Below, one piece after another: positions 57,068 through 64,000 of a stretch of DNA of 64,000 nucleotides. The stretch comes from Ruminiclostridium sp. (GTDB lineage Bacteria > Bacillota > Clostridia > Oscillospirales > Ruminococcaceae): NCBI GenBank assembly GCA_017625405.1, contig JAGALB010000060.1, forward strand, positions 1-64,000, read 5' to 3'. How positions within the stretch are numbered: position 1 is the first letter of the stretch; each line of letters opens with the position of its first letter. Below the pieces are notes generated by a model. It searched no databases, had not been told where the DNA came from, and saw nothing but the letters and a program-made list of their open reading frames with translations. The position numbers and the translations under genes were made by a program.

Positions 57068-58552
57068 ATGCACGAAAGGAATGATGAAATGGAAAAAAAT
57101 CTTGAACACAACATTGTTAATATACGCTCGCTCATGAATAACACAGGCGACCTTACCATAAAAAACGCAATGGTGGGTCAGGTGCCTGTCAGTATTCTGT
57201 TCTGTGAGGGTCAGATAAACACAAACCAGATGGCAAACCTTGTGTTCCGTCCGCTGAATAATATAGGCAACGAAATAAAGCTTACAGGTCAGCAGCTTAT
57301 GGATATGATACAGAATCAGCTGCTCATTGCAGGCGAACAGAAGCAGGTAAGCGACTATGACACCCTTATTATGTTCGTTATGAGCGGCTTTACCGTAATT
57401 CTTGCCGACGGTGCGGATTACGGCTTTGCAATCGGTATGCACGGCTTTGACCGCCGTTCTGTCAAGGAGCCGTCCACAAGCATAAATCTCCGTGGCTCAA
57501 GAGAAGGCTTTGTTGAAGCAATACGTATAAATATGTCGATGGTGCGCCGCAGAGTGAAATCCGCACGGCTGGTACTTAAGACAAGCAAGGCGGGAAAGGT
57601 TTCGGGAACGGATATATGCCTTTGCTATATTGACGGAAAGGCCGATAAAAAACTGGTTGAAGAAATTGAAGCACGCCTGTCGGAGCTTCCTCTCGATATG
57701 GTACTTGAGGGCGGATATATACAGCCCTTTCTTGAAGAAAAAGGGGACCTTCTTTTTTCGGAAGCAGGAACAACCGAGCGCCCCGATACCTTTGCCGCAA
57801 AGCTCTGGGAAGGACGAGTGGGCATCATCGTTGACGGAACGCCCTTCTGTCTGTATCTGCCGAAGCTTTTCACCGAAAACTTCCAGACTCTCGACGACTA
57901 TACCCAGAAGCCCGTGTACACCTCCCTTATGCGTATCCTCAGATATGTGGCATTCCTTGCAGCGGTGCTTCTTCCCGGCTTCTATGTAGCGATTGCCAAT
58001 TTCAACCCTGAGCTTATACCCGATTCCCTGCTGCTTAACCTTGCCGCATCAATACAGATAACCCCATATAATCTTATGACCGAATGCCTGATTGTTCATA
58101 TCTTCTACGAAATACTCCGTGAAGCAGGTCTTCGTATGCCTACGGATTTAGGCCATGCAGTAAGCATCGTAGGCGGTATTGTTATCGGTGATATTCTGGT
58201 TTCCGCAGGACTTGTGGGAGCGCCCGTAATTCTTATCGTCGCCGTTTCCGCAATCACAAGCTTCATAGTACCTGATTTATACAACAGTATTGTGATAATG
58301 CGTTTTTCGTTCATTCTCGCAGGAGGAATGTGGGGGCTTTTCGGAATTACAATCACGGGACTTCTGTATCTTTACAAAATCTGCTCCATGGACGCCTACG
58401 GCGTACCCTTTACCGCACCTGTTTCGCCTTTTTCGCTTCAGGCAATGCGTGACACCTTCATACGCACCGACTGGCGTATTCTTTCAAGGAAAAATCCCGT
58501 TCCCTCAGACCTTAACGGTGTGACAACAGAAGAAAGGAGAAAGAATGGATAA
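57068..58552 (+). CDS. Spore germination receptor A subunit (GerA family)
   Basis: This 494-residue protein is the A subunit of a germinant receptor. It has a long cytoplasmic N-domain and C-terminal helices (about 285-460) with the family motif KPVYTSLMRILRYVAFLAAV and the VSIVGGIVIGDILVSAGLVG segment. Two starts are possible (57068 and 57089), each with an AAAGGA-like site; the first is kept. It overlaps gerB by eight bases. Expression in the forespore by sigma G is likely but no clear promoter was found. Confidence 0.92.
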   Translation: MHERNDEMEKNLEHNIVNIRSLMNNTGDLTIKNAMVGQVPVSILFCEGQINTNQMANLVFRPLNNIGNEIKLTGQQLMDMIQNQLLIAGEQKQVSDYDTLIMFVMSGFTVILADGADYGFAIGMHGFDRRSVKEPSTSINLRGSREGFVEAIRINMSMVRRRVKSARLVLKTSKAGKVSGTDICLCYIDGKADKKLVEEIEARLSELPLDMVLEGGYIQPFLEEKGDLLFSEAGTTERPDTFAAKLWEGRVGIIVDGTPFCLYLPKLFTENFQTLDDYTQKPVYTSLMRILRYVAFLAAVLLPGFYVAIANFNPELIPDSLLLNLAASIQITPYNLMTECLIVHIFYEILREAGLRMPTDLGHAVSIVGGIVIGDILVSAGLVGAPVILIVAVSAITSFIVPDLYNSIVIMRFSFILAGGMWGLFGITITGLLYLYKICSMDAYGVPFTAPVSPFSLQAMRDTFIRTDWRILSRKNPVPSDLNGVTTEERRKNG

Positions 58553-59609
58553 AATCGGCTGGGGTCAGCTGGGAATTGTACTCGCACTATCGAGAATCTT
58601 TGCCGAGGCGGCAAACTTTCCTTCTGACGATATAAATTACGGTATGCAGAGATTTACCGTTATTGTTCTTTCGTATATTCTGCTGGGAATTGCCCTTATT
58701 CCTGTATATATACTGACAAAAAATGACGCCTCCGTTATTTCCTGCTCCATCAGTGGAAAGGCGGGCGCTGTCATTATGATTATATACCTTGTGATGGCAT
58801 CCGTTTCAACAACCACCAGACTGCAGTTTTATACCTCTAGTACGATTTTTGACGCTGCACCGCCCTGGATTCTTATCCTGTTCGTTTCCATAGTCTGTCT
58901 GTACGGGCTTTTCAAGGGTATTCCTGCCGTAGTAAGAACAGGCGTTATCGTAGCGGCACTTTTTCTGTTCCTGCTGATGGCGGTAATAATCGGGGTATCT
59001 GACCATATACAGCCTGACTTTCTGTATGCGGCTTTCACAGACCGCCCTTCAACACTTTTTTATGATGTGATAGCCGAATTTTCCAAAAACGGCGAGCTGG
59101 TAATTTTTGCGCTTCTGTGTTCTGACGTGCGGAAAAATGCTTTCAGAAGTCTGTATGTATGCCTCCCTGCGGCACTGGGAGTACAGCTTCTCATGACCTT
59201 CCTTTACAACACCGTCCTCGGTGAATATCTGAACAACACCAGCTTTCCGTTCTATATGCTGTCGGCTTTATCCGATATAAGTCTTTTACAGCGACTTGAC
59301 GGAATTGATGTTGTCGTCTGGGTTATGTCTGCGGTTATAAAAATATCGCTTATATCTCTGGCAATATATTCCGCCTGTACGAAATCATTCCTGAACAAAA
59401 AAGGTGCACGTATCGCCGCAATAGCGGCCCTGATCGTTTCCGGCGGTGCAAGCCTTTATTTCAGTGTAAACACCAATGATTTCCTTAACTTCGCCACTAT
59501 ATTGGAAAGCGGTATTCCGCTAATAACCGCAGGCTTTATAATACCCTTATGTAATGCCATGTTCCGCTTCCTGCAAAAGAAAAAGGAGGAAAGATATGAA
59601 AATTCTTAA
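58545..59609 (+). CDS. Spore germination receptor B subunit (GerB, amino-acid permease-like)
   Basis: This 354-residue integral membrane protein has about ten helices and lies in the APC-like GerAB/GerKB family, which senses the germinant (MDKIGWGQLGIVLALSRIFA; SVSTTTRLQFYTSSTIFDAA). It overlaps gerA and gerC. Confidence 0.92.
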   Translation: MDKIGWGQLGIVLALSRIFAEAANFPSDDINYGMQRFTVIVLSYILLGIALIPVYILTKNDASVISCSISGKAGAVIMIIYLVMASVSTTTRLQFYTSSTIFDAAPPWILILFVSIVCLYGLFKGIPAVVRTGVIVAALFLFLLMAVIIGVSDHIQPDFLYAAFTDRPSTLFYDVIAEFSKNGELVIFALLCSDVRKNAFRSLYVCLPAALGVQLLMTFLYNTVLGEYLNNTSFPFYMLSALSDISLLQRLDGIDVVVWVMSAVIKISLISLAIYSACTKSFLNKKGARIAAIAALIVSGGASLYFSVNTNDFLNFATILESGIPLITAGFIIPLCNAMFRFLQKKKEERYENS

Positions 59610-60726
59610 GCTTGTTATATTCTGCCTTTTCTCTGTCACTTCCCTGTCTGGGTGCCTGCCGCACACAGAGCTGGACGAGCAGGCAATTGTAGAAGCGGTG
59701 GGAATAGACTATGCCGATGGAGAATATGAAGTCACCGTGCAGTATTTCAACATGGAGGGCACGGGCGGAAGCTCGCCCATTGACAGCACAAAAGCAAACG
59801 TAGTAAATATTTCAGGCAAGGGTGAAAGCGTAAGTACCGCACTGAACAGCGCTTCGGTAAAATGCGGGAAAAGCTTTATGTACGGCATAACAAGCGTTAT
59901 TGTAATGGGGCGTGAGGCTCTGAAGCAGGACATTCTTAAAACCCTCAGCTTTGCTGAATCCTATTACCAGAGCAACACCTCGGTACTTGTAGCGGCAGCG
60001 GATGGAAAGGCGTCCGATATTCTGGCTGTAAAATTCAAGGACGGCATAATTTCAATTGAGCATCTTAAAATGCTGCTGAATAACTCTCAGTCCTATGGCC
60101 TGATCGGGAATGTAACCGTTATAGAGCTTCTGCGGGAGCAACGGCGCAGCTACGCAGGCACAATTCTGCCCGTCCTTTCTGTTTCCGACGGCGGAGAAAC
60201 CACCGACGACGGCAAAAATGTACTGCTTACAGGCGGAATGCTGCTTTCGGGAAAGCGCTATATCTCCGACATATCCCTCAGCGATATGTCAGGCATTCAG
60301 CTTCTGCGGAAAAATCCTCAGAACACCCTTGTTTCGGTGGATTCGGACAACGAAAAGGTAAGCGTTACTATCTACAATATCAAGGCAGAAATAAAGCACA
60401 GCTTTTCGGAGGGAAAGCTGCGCTTTGAGATTGATATGCGTGCGGACGGAAAATATACCGACAGCCAGCTTGTTGATAAAGATCTCACCTTCAGTTCAAA
60501 AATTGAAGCTATGTGTGCAGAAGCTCTGAATAATCGCATACAGAAAGCCCTGTCCACAACTGTTACCGCCTCGGGCTGTGACTCCTGCGGTCTGAAATAC
60601 AGGATTTCTTCCTCCGATTACAGGCTGTGGCGAAGTATTTCAGAAAATTTCGGCGACTTTCTGAGAGAAGCCGAATTCAGCATATCCACCGATATAGATA
60701 TAGACCGCTTTGGTATCATTCATTAA
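59596..60726 (+). CDS. Spore germination receptor C subunit (Ger(x)C lipoprotein)
   Basis: This 376-residue lipoprotein has signal and lipobox LSGC near residue 20 (MKILKLVIFCLFSVTSLSGC) and the GerC N-motif ELDEQAIVEAVGIDYADGEY. The C-terminal Spore_GerAC domain includes AEIKHSFSEGKLRFEIDMRA. GGAGG precedes the ATG at 59596, which lies inside the end of gerB. Confidence 0.92.
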   Translation: MKILKLVIFCLFSVTSLSGCLPHTELDEQAIVEAVGIDYADGEYEVTVQYFNMEGTGGSSPIDSTKANVVNISGKGESVSTALNSASVKCGKSFMYGITSVIVMGREALKQDILKTLSFAESYYQSNTSVLVAAADGKASDILAVKFKDGIISIEHLKMLLNNSQSYGLIGNVTVIELLREQRRSYAGTILPVLSVSDGGETTDDGKNVLLTGGMLLSGKRYISDISLSDMSGIQLLRKNPQNTLVSVDSDNEKVSVTIYNIKAEIKHSFSEGKLRFEIDMRADGKYTDSQLVDKDLTFSSKIEAMCAEALNNRIQKALSTTVTASGCDSCGLKYRISSSDYRLWRSISENFGDFLREAEFSISTDIDIDRFGIIH

Positions 60727-60729
60727 TAA

Positions 60730-60760
60730 AAACGCCGCAGAACTGCGTTCTGCGGCGTTT
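60730..60760. terminator. Terminator between gerC and the dockerin protein gene
   Basis: A 13-bp stem AAACGCCGCAGAA/TTCTGCGGCGTTT with a five-base loop, serving both converging genes. Confidence 0.82.
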
Positions 60761-60768
60761 GCTGTGCT

Positions 60769-63105
60769 TTATGCAACTGTCATTGTTACGTCGATATACT
60801 TGGAAGAATCCTTGGAAAGTGTAACTACAATATTTGATGAACCTGCAGTTTCACCTGTAAGTACCAGCATACAGTCAATACCTGTTGCGGTAGCTGTATA
60901 TGTAGGAACATAGCTTATAACGTTCTTATTGGAAACATAAACGTTGAAATCCTTCAGAGAAGTGCCGTTGGCAATCTTGAAATAGAGTACACGGGATGTT
61001 CCCACAGGAATAGGAGCATAGTTGTTGCCGCCTGTCCAGGAGATAGTCTGTGATGCGGTTGCATCTGTGTAAACCTTGTATGTGCCTGAAGCAGCTTCGT
61101 CCTTTTCTCTTACGGAACCGTTGAAGTTTCCGGGGATGCTGTTCTTGTCATAGCAGGAGCCGCTGTAAGAATAGGAAGCAACTTCTGCGTAGCAGGTTAC
61201 GGATGTGTTATTGAGAACGCCTGCAGAAACCTTTGCAACTATTTCAATCTTGAGTTCCTCGTTAAGAAGAAGCTTAGGGCAGGTAACAAGGTATGTATCG
61301 AGATGTAAATTCTTGTGCATACCTTCGTTTGTTACGGTTAATGCTGTATCGCCGAGGTTTTCAATTGAAAGTATTTCAAGTGCTTCGGGAACATAGATGC
61401 GTAACTGGCTTGCGTTGAGTGTCTGGTTATCAGACTTGTTTGCAAATGTGAGAGTATAGGTTAAAACATCGTTGGAGTAAATTTTTCCGTTTGTAGCAAC
61501 TGAGTAAGTTGTGCCTGTAGCTGCGGATTTTACCTTTGTTTCGCCGAAGGAAAGCTCAGCATTGCCGTACACGTTGCTTCTGAGTGCAAGGTTTACATTC
61601 TGTGTAGCTGCTGTATAGATGTTGTTTGTTGTTGCATATGTGGAGAAGTAGCTGCTTGTAATTGCCGAATTGTAGTTGTTTACAGCTGTAAGAACGGCAC
61701 CTGTCTGAGAGTAAGCACCGCCGTTCTTGATTGTAATAACGGGTAAGGAGGAAGAAACCGCCTGGTTGCCGCCGTTTACAATAGCATCATGAGCACGGAA
61801 CTTCTGACCGTTGAACTGGAATACAACCTTATACTTGTTGCCGGGCTTGCACTTTGTGATTTCATAAGAACCTGCAACACCGTTTATTGTGGTTGTTGTA
61901 ACTGTCTGTTCATACTTGTTTGTGTCTACATTGAGGAGCATAACGTTGATGCCGTTAATACCTGCTTCGCCGGACTGGTAAACACCGTTGGGTGCAGAAA
62001 CCATTGAATCATCCCATACACGACCGCTGATTGTGTAGTTGGAAGACTTTACTCTGTAATTGCAGGTTACTACGTCGCTGTTGGAATAACCCTTGCATTC
62101 TGCGTAGAACTTGAGAGTTGTGTTTTCTGTAAGCTCGATGGGGTCCTTATAGATTCTGCCGTATCTTACAGGGTCAGAACCGTCAGTTGTGTAGCAGATT
62201 CTTGCGGAAGGAGTTGCAGTCTTGAGTGTAACCTTTACAGATTCAAGATATTCAGTGCCTGTATCCTTGTCAGGTGTGGGGTTTGCGCATCTGTCAACAG
62301 TAACTGCTCTGCTCTTTGCGGCACTGTAAGCGCCGTCCTTGTATGCAACTGCTGTTACTGTGCAGTTTCTTTCAACTGTAAACTTGCCTGTGTATTTGTT
62401 ATCATACTTGTCAGGCTTTGAACCGTCTGTTGTGTAGTAGATTGTTGTACCGGATGTGCCGCAGGAAAGCTTGATGCTCTTACCGCCGTACACCTTGTAA
62501 ACAGTCATTTCAGGCTTCTTGATGGAAGCGGAAACTGTGGAATCATCATCCTCATAGTCAGCCTTGTCATCGCCGTAAAGCTTTTCGTAAAGGAGGTTTA
62601 TATCCTTTGTGGTAACCTTGCCGTCACCGTTCATATCGCAGTTGTCCTTGCAGACATATGAGCTTTCGCCGTCCTTGTATTTTACAAAACGTGTGTAGTC
62701 TGCCTTATCAACCTTGCCGTTACCTGTAACGTCGCCCTTTAAGGTGTCGATATCAATTTTCTTTGTCATTACAGCACTTACAGAGCCGTTCTTCACTGCG
62801 ATTGCTCTGATAGTTACATCCTTCTTTACAGAAAGAAGTCCGCCGCCGTATTTCTTACTGCTTGTTGTGGGCTTCTTGCCGTTTGTTGTATAATAAATAG
62901 TAGCGCCACTTGTGGAGCAGGAAAGCTTTATCTTTCTTACACCCTTTGAGCCCTTGATAAGATATGAGGGCTTTGCCACAGCAGCATTGTATTCAACTGT
63001 GACTGAATCAGTGCTGAGTGACTGCGCAAAAGAGTTTACAGGCAACGCTGTAACACCTACCGTTGCTGCAAGCAGAATTGCTGCTATTTTCCTTTTTAAA
63101 TTCAT
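60769..63105 (-). CDS. Secreted multi-domain protein with internal type I dockerin
   Basis: This 778-residue protein has a signal peptide (1-28). It has three chitobiase/hexosaminidase-like CHB_HEX_C repeats (about 46-117, 197-270 and 274-351; each with YYTTxGxxP or CYTTDGSDP). A type I dockerin at about 123-178 has two calcium loops (GDVTGNGKVDKADYTRFVKY; DMNGDGKVTTKDINLLYEKL). A SdrD-B-like domain (358-440) and further Ig-like domains follow, including a C-terminal Big-like stretch. A dockerin is normally C-terminal; here it sits between two CHB repeats. It may dock to a scaffoldin in a cellulosome-like complex, but no catalytic domain is seen. Confidence 0.82.
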   Translation of the reverse strand: MNLKRKIAAILLAATVGVTALPVNSFAQSLSTDSVTVEYNAAVAKPSYLIKGSKGVRKIKLSCSTSGATIYYTTNGKKPTTSSKKYGGGLLSVKKDVTIRAIAVKNGSVSAVMTKKIDIDTLKGDVTGNGKVDKADYTRFVKYKDGESSYVCKDNCDMNGDGKVTTKDINLLYEKLYGDDKADYEDDDSTVSASIKKPEMTVYKVYGGKSIKLSCGTSGTTIYYTTDGSKPDKYDNKYTGKFTVERNCTVTAVAYKDGAYSAAKSRAVTVDRCANPTPDKDTGTEYLESVKVTLKTATPSARICYTTDGSDPVRYGRIYKDPIELTENTTLKFYAECKGYSNSDVVTCNYRVKSSNYTISGRVWDDSMVSAPNGVYQSGEAGINGINVMLLNVDTNKYEQTVTTTTINGVAGSYEITKCKPGNKYKVVFQFNGQKFRAHDAIVNGGNQAVSSSLPVITIKNGGAYSQTGAVLTAVNNYNSAITSSYFSTYATTNNIYTAATQNVNLALRSNVYGNAELSFGETKVKSAATGTTYSVATNGKIYSNDVLTYTLTFANKSDNQTLNASQLRIYVPEALEILSIENLGDTALTVTNEGMHKNLHLDTYLVTCPKLLLNEELKIEIVAKVSAGVLNNTSVTCYAEVASYSYSGSCYDKNSIPGNFNGSVREKDEAASGTYKVYTDATASQTISWTGGNNYAPIPVGTSRVLYFKIANGTSLKDFNVYVSNKNVISYVPTYTATATGIDCMLVLTGETAGSSNIVVTLSKDSSKYIDVTMTVA

Positions 63106-63148
63106 CTGTTTACCATTCCTTTCCTCGTTTAAGCATAATTATGCCTTC

Positions 63149-63210
63149 TAATTTATAAACAACTTTTCAGATTAAAAAGTGACATCTTTTTTTCACTTTT
63201 TTTGAAAATT
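63149..63210 (-). promoter_or_regulatory. Conserved dyad and promoter of the dockerin-protein gene
   Basis: Reading on the minus strand: ATTTTCA, AAAAAGTG (complement of 63194-63201), 12 bases, CACTTTTT (63174-63181), then after a fixed gap TTATAAATTA (63149-63158). This is the same block as at 50558-50616. Confidence 0.6.
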
Positions 63211-63247
63211 TGTTGTTTTTTGTATGGATGCACAAAAAGTGACAGGC

Positions 63248-63664
63248 TTATTCTACAAATCCGTCATCAAGCTCCACATCGTGGCCAAGGTCATTGCCGA
63301 TCATATCCCTGCCTCTTACATAATACTTGTCACGCTGTACCTTTACAGCCTCGTCAAGTATACGCTTTACTTCTCTGGGGTTTCTTACAGAGATAAGCTT
63401 CTTGTCGGGAGTATCCTTATCCTTGGAAATTACAGTAATAGTACCGCATCTTACCATTCTCTGGAAGAGAGTGAAGGAAATCTGCTTGTCGTATACCCTG
63501 TACAGCTCGATTTCATCTTCCTTTATATTCAGAAGACCGATTTTGGTGTAAAGCGAAGTGTCGGTAACAATATATCTTGTAAAGGATATGGGTAAACCGA
63601 GTATGCACTTTCTGCCTGCCCAAAGAACATTGCCGTAGTCACGGCGGAGTTTCTCCATGTTCAT
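63248..63664 (-). CDS. PH-domain (bPH/YdbS-like) protein
   Basis: This 138-residue soluble protein has the bacterial PH-fold pattern (LGLPISFTRYIVTDTSLYTK; LLNIKEDEIELYRVYDKQIS; GTITVISKDKDTPDKKLISV). Such proteins often sit near membranes. It lies 13 bases after the AI-2E transporter gene. Function is unknown. Confidence 0.72.
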   Translation of the reverse strand: MNMEKLRRDYGNVLWAGRKCILGLPISFTRYIVTDTSLYTKIGLLNIKEDEIELYRVYDKQISFTLFQRMVRCGTITVISKDKDTPDKKLISVRNPREVKRILDEAVKVQRDKYYVRGRDMIGNDLGHDVELDDGFVE

Positions 63665-63677
63665 AATAACACACCTT

Positions 63678-64000
63678 TCATTTTCTTTTATTTTTTGCTG
63701 ACATCGCCTTCAGTTTTTCCTGACGGCGGCGCTGTTTTTCTTCTTTTTCCCTGCGTTCCGTTTCTTCCTGGATTCTCTGCTTTTCAGCAAGTGAACGGCT
63801 CAGTGAAACAGGAGTCTTGCTTTCCTCGTCAAAGCATTTGATGTCGGTATAACACTCTGAATCCGACGGAAGCTGTTTCTTCTTCAGCCTTGACGATATA
63901 AAAGTCTTTACGGCGCTGTAAATTACCGCAAAAACAGGAATGCCGATAATCATGCCCCAGAATCCGAGTATACCCTGACCTGCAAGGATTGCAAAGATAA
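63678..64000 (-). CDS. C-terminus of an AI-2E/PerM-family transporter (cut by window edge)
   Basis: The visible 107 residues end the last transmembrane region (QGILGFWGMIIGIPVFAVIY, typical of the AI-2E/PerM C-terminus) and a charged tail (SLAEKQRIQEETERREKEEK). The N-terminal part is beyond base 64000. The protein is a membrane exporter family; the substrate is not known. Confidence 0.78.
   Translation of the reverse strand, partial: IFAILAGQGILGFWGMIIGIPVFAVIYSAVKTFISSRLKKKQLPSDSECYTDIKCFDEESKTPVSLSRSLAEKQRIQEETERREKEEKQRRRQEKLKAMSAKNKRK

Overview
The window looks like a chromosomal segment of a spore-forming, fibre-degrading Firmicute of the Oscillospiraceae/Ruminococcaceae type. Evidence: AAAGGA/GGAGG ribosome sites, TTGACA-17-TATAAT promoters, a gerA-type germinant receptor operon, a cellobiose phosphorylase (GH94), a secreted protein with a type I dockerin, and the ftsEX and rpmG-secE-nusG-rplK-rplA gene orders. 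No ribosomal RNA, complete tRNA, insertion sequence, integrase or CRISPR array was seen. Genus and species are inference; no database was searched.

Layout. 1-3.4 kb: pst phosphate-uptake operon (pstSCAB, minus strand, pstB cut by the window edge) with Pho-box-like repeats. 3.4-4.6 kb: a DUF4258/YgiT toxin-antitoxin-like pair, a 3' half of an initiator tRNA with its terminator (probable integration scar) and a repeat element. 4.6-11.6 kb: small regulatory units (TipA-like MerR gene, TetR gene with flavodoxin-like reductase, GNAT gene, nadE, orphan histidine kinase, two XRE genes). 11.6-15 kb: sugar nucleotidyltransferase and the ribosomal/transcription operon. 15-18 kb: zinc-ribbon membrane protein, a Nif11-like small protein, and a divergent S24-repressor / zinc-ribbon / ArpU-like module. 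18-28 kb: metG; a structured leader and CdaR-like regulator; ftsE-ftsX-M23 peptidase-S41 pseudo-protease-greA-lysS. 28-35 kb: unknown membrane and helical proteins, a GNAT gene, and a MarR-controlled heterodimeric ABC exporter. 35-42 kb: plsY, der, dnaC-like, dnaD-like and rel. 42-47.3 kb: the rest of one tight operon (dac-rlmH-HdeD/papain-like fusion-ADP-ribosylglycohydrolase-WYL-rel). 47.5-53.3 kb: phosphoesterase, YdbC, two tandem secreted cell-wall-binding paralogues, recJ and a small STAS-like protein. 53.4-64 kb: GH94, DUF4363/DUF421 pair, gerA-gerB-gerC, the dockerin protein, a PH-domain protein and the end of an AI-2E/PerM-like transporter.

The most novel signal is an interspersed, structured 3'-end repeat. 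It starts at or just after the stop codons of several unrelated genes (pstS, GH94, der, S24 repressor, ydbC). It has a first hairpin whose sequence changes from copy to copy while pairing is kept, then a conserved GGCAGTTCCGCC-like second hairpin. In two places it is built into arrays of about 100-104 bp units. Other leads are a catalytically dead S41 protease in the ftsEX operon, a membrane-HdeD/permuted-papain-like fusion in the (p)ppGpp operon, a conserved dyad promoter shared by the two secreted-protein loci, a structured leader before the CdaR-like gene, and a small repressor module with four repeated operators.
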